The notes under the pieces were generated by a model that saw only the letters and a program-made list of their open reading frames with translations, searched no databases and had not been told where the DNA came from. Source: Paenibacillus_L residui (lineage in GTDB: Bacteria; Bacillota; Bacilli; Paenibacillales; NBRC-103111). Taken from it: a DNA stretch of 64,000 nucleotides. The translations under genes and the position numbers were made by a program. Of this stretch, positions 53,546 through 62,991 are shown one piece after another. Numbering within the stretch: position 1 is the first letter of the stretch; each line of letters starts with the position of its first letter. The stretch lies in contig NZ_JBHTIU010000034.1 of NCBI RefSeq assembly GCF_042677205.1, positions 1 to 64,000 of the forward strand, given 5' to 3'.

Positions 53546-55114
53546 CTATACCGCTGTGATTGCGGGCCAATCCAATTCAATGCCTTCGCGCACCAGCAGA
53601 GCCTGGAAATCAGCCAGCAGCTCGGCCTGATTTCTTACCTGCCGTGGGGTCACTCCGCGCTCCAGACAATAGGCGGCCAGATAACCGGCAGCCTCGCCGA
53701 TATTCCATTCCACCGGATGGAGGCGATAACATCCGTTCGTCAAGTGGGTGACCCCAATGTTCTTGCATGCCGGCAGCAAGTTATTGACCCGTACCGGAAT
53801 CAGGCTGCCCAGCGGGATCTGGAACGGCAGGCTCGGGATATAGAGGCCGACCGTCCCTCCGGTCGTAGGATGCAGATCGATCCGGTAACAACCGACTCCA
53901 ACCGAATCCGGGAACTTCTCGGCCCCCTGGTCTCCGCGTGTCGTCGGGCTGATGTGCTGCTCCAGTACGGTAAATTCCGCACGGATGCGGCGGGACTCGC
54001 GGATGTACGGGTACTTGGCCAGTCCGTCCTCCGTTCCCACTACATCCTTCCTCAAGCGAATTCCCGGATATCCGCGCCCCCCGTCCGGACGCGGTGCTTC
54101 CGTCTGCAGCCAATAAAGCAGGCTGAGGCTTAATTGCTTCGCTTGCTCCAGATTCCGCTCTCTCTCATCCTCGCTCACTTCATATATATTCCCAAGCCAA
54201 TAATCATTCTGCGGCCAATTGACAATCGTTACATCGCTGTCGAAGACTCCCTCCGCGAACAGAGTACGGTCCACTATTCGCCGATAATCCCATAACGGAA
54301 AATAGCCGGGCTCCGGAAACAGCGAATAACCCTTTTGATGCGAAGCGAAGGAAGTCCAGCTCAGCAGCTTATCCGGTTGGAAATCCGCTTGATACTGCTT
54401 CCAAAATTCGTAATCCCGCGGCTTCTCAATCGTATGATCCTCCCCTTCGCGGTAATCGACGGCAAAGCAGTAGGTGATCGACTGAATATCTCCGGGCTGT
54501 GCAGGTCCTTCCAGCGCATTCGGCTCTCCAGTCTCATCCCTGGATTCGGCTCCTGTCACGTATTCGACGCCGGCTAACGGCAGCACATCCCCGCATTCTG
54601 TAGCATCGAGGAAATAAGGAGCGGTCAGCACCGTCTCTTCCCCCGTCCGCAAGCAAGAAACCGTTACGGAGACGACATCGTCACCGGACGTTTCCGCCCT
54701 AACCACCCTCCGGTTCAACAAAACCTGTACGCGGCCGCTGTGGATATACGGTGCCAGCATTTCTTCGAAGCAGGCAAGCGCCACCCGCGGGTCTATACAA
54801 AGGCGGCTGACAATGCCGTTCCCCGGATTGAGACGTTCATTCCGCATCGCCTCGGGAGTCATTGCAAAATTTCTTTTGTAGTAATCGCGTGCCCGGTTCC
54901 GAAACTCCCGGTAGGTCGCGGTGCAGCCGAACTGTTCAATCCAGCGGTGCTCGTCTGCGGGAACGGCTTGGCTGGTGAACTGGCCGCCCAGCCAATCGGT
55001 CTCCTCCGTCATAATTACCTGTTTGCCCTGTTTGGCCGCAGCCAGCGCTGCTGCACAGCCGCCCGTTCCGCCTCCGATAATAACGATATCGGCACGTAGA
55101 CTTTTTCTATCCAT
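53546..55114 (-). CDS. FAD-dependent oxidoreductase (FAD_oxidored family)
   Basis: Cytoplasmic flavoprotein of 522 residues. The Rossmann motif GGGTGG is at residues 14-19 within IVIIGGGTGGCAAALAAAKQG, followed by TEETDWLGGQ and the central DATECGDVLPLAG typical of PF12831, with a C-terminal FAD contact near LTNGCYRLHPVEWNIGEAAG. I place the start at ATG 55114, seven bases after AGGTGAT; ATG 55123 and GTG 55126 are alternatives. It follows the gene at 55127 directly, within an operon divergent from an AraC-type regulator and sugar ABC importer. It probably oxidises an imported sugar derivative; relatives are often annotated only as xanthan or glycan-locus oxidoreductases. Confidence 0.82.
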   Translation of the reverse strand: MDRKSLRADIVIIGGGTGGCAAALAAAKQGKQVIMTEETDWLGGQFTSQAVPADEHRWIEQFGCTATYREFRNRARDYYKRNFAMTPEAMRNERLNPGNGIVSRLCIDPRVALACFEEMLAPYIHSGRVQVLLNRRVVRAETSGDDVVSVTVSCLRTGEETVLTAPYFLDATECGDVLPLAGVEYVTGAESRDETGEPNALEGPAQPGDIQSITYCFAVDYREGEDHTIEKPRDYEFWKQYQADFQPDKLLSWTSFASHQKGYSLFPEPGYFPLWDYRRIVDRTLFAEGVFDSDVTIVNWPQNDYWLGNIYEVSEDERERNLEQAKQLSLSLLYWLQTEAPRPDGGRGYPGIRLRKDVVGTEDGLAKYPYIRESRRIRAEFTVLEQHISPTTRGDQGAEKFPDSVGVGCYRIDLHPTTGGTVGLYIPSLPFQIPLGSLIPVRVNNLLPACKNIGVTHLTNGCYRLHPVEWNIGEAAGYLAAYCLERGVTPRQVRNQAELLADFQALLVREGIELDWPAITAV

Positions 55115-55126
55115 TAGATTCATCAC

Positions 55127-56221
55127 CTATTTCCTTTCACTCGATTCTGCGTTTATATCCTCGGCCTGGTCCAGCACAAGATAGGATAAAATCCCTGCGA
55201 ATGTAGCCGCTTTGCGAAAAGTTGTCGTCACAGGAGTCCGCTCCGGATCATCAGAGGTTACCTTGGGCCGGAAGCAAGCGGCTCCTTCCTTGATAACAGC
55301 TTCCTCCGTCTCACGCAGCCGGCTCATGACATAATTACTTGCTCCTTCTATCTCGGGGCAGCGGGAGAAGGACAGCCAAATTTCCCAAGCGTTGTTCCAA
55401 TCCCGGCACCACCAGGGAGCTTCGTTGAAGTCATTCGGACCTTCCTCCATCGCCTGCAGCATTGTGTCTACCGCTTCCCTTGCCACCCGGTTCCAACGGT
55501 CCTGCAACGGCGGCGGAAGAAGCGGAACGACCGTGTGGGCAAAGGCTATGATCGTGCCTTGGTAAGCAACGCTGTTGCCCATACCTACCTTGCCGTCCCA
55601 TAGCTCGGTATAGGGCCACCAGCCCGGGCTATGCTTTCCGAACCGGTCCGCCACATGACTCACAATTTCCTCCGCCTTCGACCGGTACTGCTCCTCTCCC
55701 GTAACCTGGTATGCTCTTCCGAAAGTATGGGCGGCATATATATCGCCATTCAAGACATCGTGTCCTGTAGCGTTCGGATTTTTATAGACGGCGCCCGGAT
55801 TCTCTTCGGCCACCTGAGTCAACAAGTATTGAGCCGACTGCACAAGGCTGCTTCGTGCCGCTTCACTGCCAGTTCCCTTATAAAGATGATATAAGCTGTT
55901 CGCTACCGCACCGATTTCCGCAATGTCGACCGTCCCGGCTTCTCCCTTCTTTACATAATAGGGTTGTCCGAACGCGCCCTGAGGAAGCTGTCTACGCCGT
56001 ACATCCTCTGCCAGCTTGCGGGCGATGTCCTTGCCGTCTCCCTGATGCAGCTTCCAATCCAGCAAGTAAAAGCAGGCCGCCTCACCTGTCGTGCAGCAGC
56101 TGGCCCGATCCCCCAGTTCCTCATCGTAAATGTAGAGCGCGCCCGTCTCTCCCTCTTCTCTAAGCAGTCCGTCAAAATAAGGCCTTAAACGGGATACGAC
56201 GGATGACACAATCAAATTCAT
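55127..56221 (-). CDS. Putative (alpha/alpha)6-barrel glycan-processing protein
   Basis: 364 residues without signal peptide. The repeated helix pairs and aromatic-rich turns (YLLDWKLHQGDGKDIA, SPGWWPYTELWDG, NEAPWWCRDWNNAWEIW) suggest a six-hairpin toroid of the kind found in unsaturated glucuronyl hydrolases and related glycoside hydrolases. I cannot place catalytic residues with certainty. GGGGAGC precedes the ATG. Its stop (TAG) is directly before the FAD gene, so both are one transcript. It likely processes the oligosaccharide imported by the ABC genes at 59271-62775. Confidence 0.6.
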   Translation of the reverse strand: MNLIVSSVVSRLRPYFDGLLREEGETGALYIYDEELGDRASCCTTGEAACFYLLDWKLHQGDGKDIARKLAEDVRRRQLPQGAFGQPYYVKKGEAGTVDIAEIGAVANSLYHLYKGTGSEAARSSLVQSAQYLLTQVAEENPGAVYKNPNATGHDVLNGDIYAAHTFGRAYQVTGEEQYRSKAEEIVSHVADRFGKHSPGWWPYTELWDGKVGMGNSVAYQGTIIAFAHTVVPLLPPPLQDRWNRVAREAVDTMLQAMEEGPNDFNEAPWWCRDWNNAWEIWLSFSRCPEIEGASNYVMSRLRETEEAVIKEGAACFRPKVTSDDPERTPVTTTFRKAATFAGILSYLVLDQAEDINAESSERK

Positions 56222-56623
56222 GCTGGAGCTCCCCTCTTTGATTGAAAATTTGGTACAATGAAGATAGAATTAATATATCATGAACAGGAGATTTTTTCCC
56301 CTATTTCTTATTGAGAATAAAGAAAATTTCCAGAATGGAAGCCGCGACCTCTTTGAGCTTCTTCGCCGTACACAGATGCACAATGAACCGGCGAATATCG
56401 TGGACGTTCTCTCCGATGAACGATTCCACGCCCCGGTTACCTTCATAACATGATCACGGTCCCCACACCCGAACTTTCATAGCGGCCGTGTTTTTGCTTT
56501 GAACGGCGTCTTCCGCTATTTTACTTTGACAATAACGAATAAACTTATCACAATGATAAAGTGGCCCCGCTTACATCTGAGGCAGGAGGCTTTACGCGAC
56601 TTTGGGATGGGGTGAATAACTGA
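56222..56623. other. Divergent intergenic region with a coding trace
   Basis: Separates the FAD/(alpha/alpha)6 operon from the AraC regulator. It holds the minus-strand coding trace at 56301-56453; promoters of both flanking genes must lie here but I see no clear boxes. Confidence 0.5.
56301..56453 (-). pseudogene. Short C-terminal coding remnant or small ORF
   Basis: The minus strand is open for 50 codons between a TGA at 56454-56456 and a TAG at 56301. A GTG at 56429 could start 42 residues (contains FIGENVHDIRRFIVHL and KKLKEVAASILEIFF). G/C-rich third positions and the helical pattern make it look more coding than the opposite strand. The family is not recognised, and the ribosome binding site is poor. 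Confidence 0.4.
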
Positions 56624-58954
56624 ATGCTGCATAAATTGAATCTATGGCGAAACCGCTCCTTCAGAAGAAAATTATTTATATATTCCATCCTGATCTGTAT
56701 AGTTCCGGTGATATTGCTTGGAACCGCTTCCTCCATTATTGCCTCGCGCATGGTTCAGGAGGAAGTGAATCATAACCAGCAGATTATTCTGCAGCAGATG
56801 CAGTTCCAAATGGACAGCATGCTGCAATCGCTGGACAGGGCATCCATCCTGCTGGCTAACAATGCCGCCGTGGAGAAATCCGTGGAGTTGGGCCCTACCA
56901 ACAAAAATATTGACTACACGCTGGAAATGATCGATTCGATTAAAAAACAGCGCAGCTTTTCCAATATCGATTATGATGTCGCTATCGCCTTCACACTGTA
57001 TAACAAAGTATATTCCAGCAGGGACGGTTTCCTGGATCTTACCGACTATCCCTATTATGGATTGATTAAAAATACGGAGACCCACTACGGATCCGCGGTC
57101 GCCATTCCGCCCCATACGTATCCGGGACAGGACGAGCTTCTGTTTATGCGGCCGGTGCCGATCTTCTATTCCGAACAGAAGAAAGGGCTGCTTATTCTGC
57201 AGGTCCCGAACGAAAAGCTGACTTCCTTCATCCAATCCGTCAATTTGGGAGAGCGAAGAAAGCTGTATATCGTCAACGAAGAAGGAACCATTGTTCTGAG
57301 CAAGGATTCGGACACTATCGGAACGAAGCTAAGCCCATCCGTCTTCCAAGCGGCGTCATCCGGAACACAGTCCTACTCCGGCCCTGTTGCCGTTGACGGA
57401 ACCGATTACAATATATCGGCGATCAAATCTTCTTTTAACAATTGGAGCTATATCGCCATGACAGAAACCGCACTGTTAACGGATAAAGCCGATAGAATTC
57501 AGACGATCACCTGGATTGTCGCTGCTGTTCTAACCTTGGCGGCTGCCCTTCTGTCCTTCGTCGGAGCCAAGAGATTGTCCTATCCTATCCAGAGGCTGCT
57601 CAACATGCTGTCCGGGGATGCCAGGAAATCCGCGCATACGGACGATATTCAGGAGTTGGACTCTTTCATTCAGAGCATGGTGAAGACGAATGACCGGTTG
57701 AAGAGTGAAATTAGCGAGCAGCTCCCGTACCTTAAGGAAACCGTCTTCCAGCAGCTTCTGCGCGGCGAGATGAGTGCCAAAGAGATTATCAGAGCCTCCG
57801 AAAGATACGATTTTCCGCTTCGGGGGGCCTGGTTTCACGTCTGTCTCGTCGATGTCGATGAATATGTCCGCTTTCAGCAAAATTACCGTGAACGCGACCG
57901 TTCGTTGATGATGTATGCCATTCGCAAAATCGTGGAGGAAATATGCGAGGAGAAAGAGAATCTCTCCTGCTTGACGGTAACCCCTCTACCGGGGCAAGTC
58001 GCCGTGATCCTTGGCATAGAGGAATCCAACAGCGAATCGATAGAAGCTATGGACCGAATCGCCGCCGAATTCCGGACCAATATCCGGCAATATTTTCAAT
58101 TCTCCGTGACGGTGGCGCTCAGCCGCCCTTACAAGGGCTATACCCAGATCAGTACCGCTTATCAGGAAGCGCTGGAGCTTCTAAGCTACCGGCTGTTAAT
58201 GGGACATGACCGGATCATCTCTTCCCGGACGATCGAACCGGATATCGAGCAGTCACGAACGACCGTCGTCCGATGGCAGAAGGAAATTGTGTCCAGTATT
58301 TCTCAGGGTAACATAGAACAGGCGAAAGCGAAGCTGGAGGAAATTGCGGAACTGGTCCCCCGTTATGTCCACAATTCGGAAACAGTGCTTGGGTTGTTCG
58401 CTTATTTGATTGGAGAGCTGGACTATTTCCTTCAGGAAGCGGGGTTGAACGCGGAGGAAATATTCCCGGGTGATCCGTATAAGCAGTTATACTCCATGAC
58501 CCGTTTGTCGGAAGTGACGGTCTGGTTTACAGAAACGATCTTCCCGGCGATACATGCCCAGGTGAGCGGCCTTCATGCCAACAAGCAAAAGAAAACCGCG
58601 CGGCAAGTGATGGACTATATTCACGAGCATTTCGAAGAAAATATTTCACTGCAGTACGTTGCCGATGAGCTCAAGCTGTCCCCTTATCACATCAGCCGGG
58701 CATTTAAGGAAGAGACCGATACGAATTTCGGGGACTATCTGATTCAATACCGGATGGACAAGGCGAAGGAATGGCTGATTTACAGCGACATGCCGATTAA
58801 AGAAATCTCCGAAAGGCTCTGCTATACTTCGGTGCAGAATTTTACCAGAATCTTCAAGCAGGTTGCGGACATGCCTCCCGGCCAATATCGTAAAAAGTAC
58901 CGTGACCCGGCCAAAGAGAATCCCGACGGAGAATCGTCAAAGCTTCTCTCATAA
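56624..58954 (+). CDS. Membrane-bound AraC-family regulator with Cache-type sensor
   Basis: 776 residues. TM1 at about 19-42, an extracellular Cache-like sensor to about 285, TM2 at about 290-312, then a cytoplasmic linker with a degenerate GGDEF-like region (about 370-520). A C-terminal AraC domain spans about 670-765 with NISLQYVADELKLSPYHISRAFKEE split across the first HTH and MPIKEISERLCYTSVQNFTRIFK across the second. A single-protein sensor-regulator of this type usually controls the adjacent Lpl-type ABC importer. GGGGTGA precedes the ATG. A strong terminator follows. Confidence 0.9.
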   Translation: MLHKLNLWRNRSFRRKLFIYSILICIVPVILLGTASSIIASRMVQEEVNHNQQIILQQMQFQMDSMLQSLDRASILLANNAAVEKSVELGPTNKNIDYTLEMIDSIKKQRSFSNIDYDVAIAFTLYNKVYSSRDGFLDLTDYPYYGLIKNTETHYGSAVAIPPHTYPGQDELLFMRPVPIFYSEQKKGLLILQVPNEKLTSFIQSVNLGERRKLYIVNEEGTIVLSKDSDTIGTKLSPSVFQAASSGTQSYSGPVAVDGTDYNISAIKSSFNNWSYIAMTETALLTDKADRIQTITWIVAAVLTLAAALLSFVGAKRLSYPIQRLLNMLSGDARKSAHTDDIQELDSFIQSMVKTNDRLKSEISEQLPYLKETVFQQLLRGEMSAKEIIRASERYDFPLRGAWFHVCLVDVDEYVRFQQNYRERDRSLMMYAIRKIVEEICEEKENLSCLTVTPLPGQVAVILGIEESNSESIEAMDRIAAEFRTNIRQYFQFSVTVALSRPYKGYTQISTAYQEALELLSYRLLMGHDRIISSRTIEPDIEQSRTTVVRWQKEIVSSISQGNIEQAKAKLEEIAELVPRYVHNSETVLGLFAYLIGELDYFLQEAGLNAEEIFPGDPYKQLYSMTRLSEVTVWFTETIFPAIHAQVSGLHANKQKKTARQVMDYIHEHFEENISLQYVADELKLSPYHISRAFKEETDTNFGDYLIQYRMDKAKEWLIYSDMPIKEISERLCYTSVQNFTRIFKQVADMPPGQYRKKYRDPAKENPDGESSKLLS

Positions 58955-59270
58955 TTAAGTGTCCTTGGTTCGAACAACTAAATACCAAATTATTCAAAAC
59001 AGGAGATCGGGCATGATTAGAAATTCTGCCCTGATTTCCTGTTCTTTTTTTCATCTCAAAATAACATAATACCGCCAGTGACCAGAGGGTATTACAAAGT
59101 GTCCGGATCCGGCTATGGCGGATTAATCTTTTGTTGCACTTCTTTATCTTTTACCGCAAAACCCGCTTCCTTCAACAGATAATTGCGTTTAATCCGCCTA
59201 AGCCCCATAGTAAGCAGTACGAAAGCGCAGGTTTACGCCATCAAACTATAAGGAGGTAATCCGTACTGTT
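58955..59270. other. Intergenic stretch before the ABC importer
   Basis: Holds the terminator above and, presumably, the importer promoter (not identified). A full AAGGAGGTAATCC precedes the first permease start. Confidence 0.5.
58998..59051 (+). terminator. Strong terminator after the AraC regulator gene
   Basis: AACAGGAGATC-GGGCA (58998-59013) pairs with TGCCCTGATTTCCTGTT (59027-59043), followed by a seven-T run. Confidence 0.85.
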
Positions 59271-60239
59271 ATGAAAGCCCAACCAACCGAATCTCTTCCT
59301 ACACCTCCCCTTCCGGGTTCCAAAGCAACCATTTGGCGCAAGCTGGCGAAAAGAATGTGGAAGGACCGGTTTTTGCTTCTCATCGGCCTGCCGGGGATCG
59401 CTTATTTCATCCTCTATAAATATGTCCCGATGCTCGGTCTGTATTTGGCCTTCATTGATTTCAATCCGTTCATCGGGATTACGCAAAGCGAATGGGTAGG
59501 CTTCGCCCATTTTAAAACGATTTTTGCCGACGCGGAAATCGTCAACGTTCTATGGAATACCCTGCAAATCTCTTTTTTGCAAATCGCTTTTGCATTTCCT
59601 ATCCCGATTGTGCTGGCCCTGATGCTTAACGAGCTGCGCGGTCAAGTTTACAAAAGGGTTGTGCAATCCATCGTTTACCTGCCCCACTTCTTATCCTGGG
59701 TGGTGGTGATCGGGATCTGTATCATCTTTATGCGAAGCGAGGGATTAATCAATCAGTTTCTTATCAACGTGTTGGGCTGGGAACCGGTTCCGTTCCTGTC
59801 TAATCCGTCCTTGTTCAAGCCTATCGTCGTTCTTCAAGTCATTTGGAAGGAATCCGGATGGGGGACGATCATTTTCCTGGCTGCCTTGGCTGGCGTCAAT
59901 CCCCAGCTTTATGAGGCCGCGGTCATGGACGGGGCCGGTCGGTTCCGGCGTATGTGGCACGTCACTCTGCCCGCCATCCGCAGCACGATTGTCATTCTGC
60001 TTATTCTGCGACTGGGCAATGTTATGGACAGCGGCTTCGAGCAAATCTTTCTGATGCTGAATCCGTTCAATATGGAAGTCGGGAACGTGCTGGATACTTA
60101 CGTCTATTTCAAGGGAATCGAGCAGTCCGACTACAGCTTCGCTACCGCTGTTGGATTGTTTAAGGGAGCAGTCGGCCTGATTCTGGTCATGTCCGCCAAC
60201 TATCTAGCCAAAAAATTCGGAGAAGAAGGAATCTACTAA
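59271..60239 (+). CDS. ABC sugar importer permease, LplB/YteP type
   Basis: 322-residue permease with six membrane segments starting near residue 38. The landmarks are LYKYVPMLGLYLAFIDFNP, LPHFLSWVVVIG and the EAA loop NPQLYEAAVMDGAGRFRRMW. AAGGAGGTAATCC lies about eleven bases before the ATG. First gene of the importer row permease-permease-SBP, controlled presumably by the AraC-type sensor upstream. No ATPase gene is nearby. Confidence 0.9.
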   Translation: MKAQPTESLPTPPLPGSKATIWRKLAKRMWKDRFLLLIGLPGIAYFILYKYVPMLGLYLAFIDFNPFIGITQSEWVGFAHFKTIFADAEIVNVLWNTLQISFLQIAFAFPIPIVLALMLNELRGQVYKRVVQSIVYLPHFLSWVVVIGICIIFMRSEGLINQFLINVLGWEPVPFLSNPSLFKPIVVLQVIWKESGWGTIIFLAALAGVNPQLYEAAVMDGAGRFRRMWHVTLPAIRSTIVILLILRLGNVMDSGFEQIFLMLNPFNMEVGNVLDTYVYFKGIEQSDYSFATAVGLFKGAVGLILVMSANYLAKKFGEEGIY

Positions 60240-60262
60240 CAAGGAAAAGAGGTGCAGCCTAA

Positions 60263-61138
60263 GTGAAGGAAAATACATGGAGTTCACGCCTGTTTGACGG
60301 AGTCAATATCGTGCTGCTGGCTCTTATTTCGCTGGTCATGCTGATTCCCTTTCTGTACGTAGTAGCGGTATCCTTCTCATCGTACAAGGATTTTCTGGAG
60401 AGCAGCTTTGTTCTTATCCCTAAAGAATGGGTCATCGACTCCTACCAGTATATTTTCGGCTCCAGCTCGTTCGTGCGCTCTATCTTCGTCACGGTTTATA
60501 TTACGATACTCGGTACGTTCATCAATTTGTTCTTTACGGCTACGCTGGCATATGTTCTGTCAAGACCGGTTATCGGTCAGAAAGTCGTCTTGTTCGCCGT
60601 ATTATTTACTCTGCTGTTCTCGGCCGGGATGATTCCGACCTATCTGGTCGTCAAGGAGACCGGGCTCTTGAATTCCATCTGGGCGCTCATTCTGCCGGCT
60701 GCGATCAGTCCGTTTAACCTGATTGTCATGAGACAGTTTTTCATGAGCATTCCGCCGGAATTGAATGAGGCAGCCGTGATCGACGGGGCTAACGACCTGC
60801 ATACGTTTATCAAAATCATCTTGCCTTTGTCCAAGCCTTCCATGGCGGCCTTCGGCCTGTTCTACGCGGTTGCTCATTGGAACAACTATTTTACAGGAAT
60901 TCTGTACCTGAACGACCCGGCCAAGTGGCCCATTCAGGTCATTCTAAGGCAAATCGTAGTGGTCAATGAAGCACAGAATTCGCTCGGGAATCCGCAAGTG
61001 CTGCTGGAGCACTCTCCGCCGGCGGAAACGATTCAGATGGCGGCCATCATCGTCGCCACCCTGCCTATTCTGCTGGTCTATCCGTTCCTGCAGAAGCATT
61101 TCGCCAAGGGGGTGATGCTCGGTTCGGTTAAAGGTTAA
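60263..61138 (+). CDS. ABC sugar importer permease, LplC/YtcP type
   Basis: 291 residues, GTG start with GAGGTG nine bases upstream. Six membrane segments, EAA loop ELNEAAVIDGANDLHTFIKIILP (partly shown), and the family C-terminus KHFAKGVMLGSVKG. It lies 23 bp after the first permease and 65 bp before the binding protein. Confidence 0.9.
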   Translation: MKENTWSSRLFDGVNIVLLALISLVMLIPFLYVVAVSFSSYKDFLESSFVLIPKEWVIDSYQYIFGSSSFVRSIFVTVYITILGTFINLFFTATLAYVLSRPVIGQKVVLFAVLFTLLFSAGMIPTYLVVKETGLLNSIWALILPAAISPFNLIVMRQFFMSIPPELNEAAVIDGANDLHTFIKIILPLSKPSMAAFGLFYAVAHWNNYFTGILYLNDPAKWPIQVILRQIVVVNEAQNSLGNPQVLLEHSPPAETIQMAAIIVATLPILLVYPFLQKHFAKGVMLGSVKG

Positions 61139-61203
61139 ATCGAAGCAGTATTGCCTGAGAAGTCATTATCGGGATAAACTTTGGATAAGGGGGATAATCT
61201 GCA

Positions 61204-62775
61204 ATGAAAATGAAACCATGGTTAGCAGCAAGTCTGGTGCTGGCGGTATCGGCAATGACGGCCGCCTGTGCCTCGAAGCCGGAAAGCGGCGGTGCAAGCG
61301 GCGGGGAAACAACCAAGGAGAACGAGAAATTCACGATTACCGCTATCGATTTCCGTTACGGAACGATTCCGCCGGCGAACGGCAAAGGCATCGAGATGAT
61401 CAATGAGCGGTTCAATGTGGATTACAAACCGCAATATGTCGTACAATCCGATTATGTACAGAAGCTTAGTGCCGTTATTGCTTCCGGAGACATTCCGGAC
61501 ATCATTGTCATGGAAGGCACGGATTCGAATTTCTATAAATGGGCCAAGCAAGGGGCGTTCCTGCCTCTTAACGAATACATGGACAAATACGAAACGTTCA
61601 AGCTTATTCCGGACAATGTCCGCAAAGCCGTAACCATCAATGGCAATATCTATGCTATTCAAAGGTATTTGACCGAAAATTATGAGCTGACTCCGGTAAT
61701 CCGTAAAGACTGGCTGGATAACCTCGGCCTGAAGGTTCCGACGAATTATGAGGAATTAAAAGAGGTGGCCATCGCCTTCACGAAGAATGACCCGGACGGC
61801 AACGGTAAAGATGATACTTACGGTATGGCCATGTCCCAGAATATCAACCCTCATTACGGAATGGGAGCTTATTGGGATTGGAATGCGTGGTACCACAAGA
61901 ACGAGGATGGACAATTTATTCCCGGCTTCATTTCGGAAGCGCGCAAGCAGCACATTTCCTTCCTGGCCGATCTTTATAAGGAAGGGGCCATTTCGAAAGA
62001 TTTTGCCCTGCTGAACTGGGCACAGACGAACAAGGAGTTTTACTCGGGTAAAGCAGGAATCTTCATCGGTACTCCCCGCGGAATGAACTCCACTTACATG
62101 CAGGGGCTCGTCGATATTGATCCGAAGGCCGACATTGTGCCGATTCCTCCGTTCGAGGCTCCGGATGGCTCCAAGGGCTTCACCTCGTCCGCCGGATACT
62201 ACGGTGTGATTATGCTTAACGCCAAGCTCAAGGATCAGCCGACCAAGGTGGAGAAAATTCTGGAGATGATCGATTTCGGCCGCAAGTTCTATCCTTTGGA
62301 GGAGCGCAAGCCGGATAATGCCGACTTCGACTGGATGAACGGCCACGAAAACAATGGCTACAAGATAGTAGACGGCAATGTACAGAGAGAACCGGATGAG
62401 AAAGGTCTCTCCCCGTTCAATTATATGCCGGATAACCGGATGTGGGCACCGAACGATCTAGCTAACGGCTATTCGAAGGAATACCCGGTTGAGCTTCTCC
62501 GTAAATTGGCGGGAGAGCTGGAGACTATGCATAGCGAAACAAAGCATTACATCAATCCGATGAATGCAGTCTTCTCGGAAACACGATCTGCCAAGGGCTC
62601 AGAGTTGGATAAATTCCTGTTCACCGAACAGACGAAGATGATCGTCGGCGAAAGACCGATCTCCGATTGGGACAAAATGGTTCAGGAATGGATGGACAAA
62701 GGCGGCGCCCAAATTATTAAAGAAGCTAATGAGGGCATGAAAGAGAACGGTTATACCGAGCCGCAATGGAAGTAA
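61204..62775 (+). CDS. Lipoprotein sugar-binding protein of the second Lpl-type importer
   Basis: 523 residues. Lipobox TAAC gives the modified cysteine at residue 22, followed by a Gly/Ser linker. The fold is the large LplA-like version of family 1 binding proteins: IASGDIPDIIVMEG, PLNEYMDKYE, RKDWLDNLGLKVPTNYEEL, and the ending GERPISDWDKMVQEWMDKGG also seen in the protein at 12670. AAGGGGG precedes the ATG. A long terminator follows. Confidence 0.92.
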   Translation: MKMKPWLAASLVLAVSAMTAACASKPESGGASGGETTKENEKFTITAIDFRYGTIPPANGKGIEMINERFNVDYKPQYVVQSDYVQKLSAVIASGDIPDIIVMEGTDSNFYKWAKQGAFLPLNEYMDKYETFKLIPDNVRKAVTINGNIYAIQRYLTENYELTPVIRKDWLDNLGLKVPTNYEELKEVAIAFTKNDPDGNGKDDTYGMAMSQNINPHYGMGAYWDWNAWYHKNEDGQFIPGFISEARKQHISFLADLYKEGAISKDFALLNWAQTNKEFYSGKAGIFIGTPRGMNSTYMQGLVDIDPKADIVPIPPFEAPDGSKGFTSSAGYYGVIMLNAKLKDQPTKVEKILEMIDFGRKFYPLEERKPDNADFDWMNGHENNGYKIVDGNVQREPDEKGLSPFNYMPDNRMWAPNDLANGYSKEYPVELLRKLAGELETMHSETKHYINPMNAVFSETRSAKGSELDKFLFTEQTKMIVGERPISDWDKMVQEWMDKGGAQIIKEANEGMKENGYTEPQWK

Positions 62776-62783
62776 TATAAAAC

Positions 62784-62830
62784 GGGGCTGCTCATTGGTC
62801 ATCTTAGATGACTTATGGGCGGCCCCTTTA
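62784..62830 (+). terminator. Terminator after the sugar-binding protein gene
   Basis: GGGGCTGCTCAT (62784-62795) pairs, with two wobbles, with ATGGGCGGCCCC (62815-62826). An inner GTCATC-TTA-GATGAC pairs as well, and TTTATT follows. Confidence 0.75.
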
Positions 62831-62889
62831 TTAATTTCGTTTATCATAATGATGTCTAATAATCGGGGTTCAGGCCAAGGAGTCCCTTC

Positions 62890-62991
62890 TCATTTTTTGT
62901 GTATCTGTTCGAAGAAAGCTCTTAATTTGTTTTCAGCTTGCATTTTTTCTAATTGTTCAATTTTTTCGGAAGTCAATTTCCTGATTGTCAT
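62890..62991 (-). CDS. Possible 33-residue ORF overlapping the M56 remnant
   Basis: An ATG at 62991 overlaps the stop of the M56 remnant (ATGA) and opens a 33-codon frame for a charged helix (KLTSEKIEQLEKMQAENK). It may be a separate coupled small protein or, equally, a further frameshifted piece of the same remnant. The ribosome binding site is weak. Confidence 0.3.
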   Translation of the reverse strand: MTIRKLTSEKIEQLEKMQAENKLRAFFEQIHKK

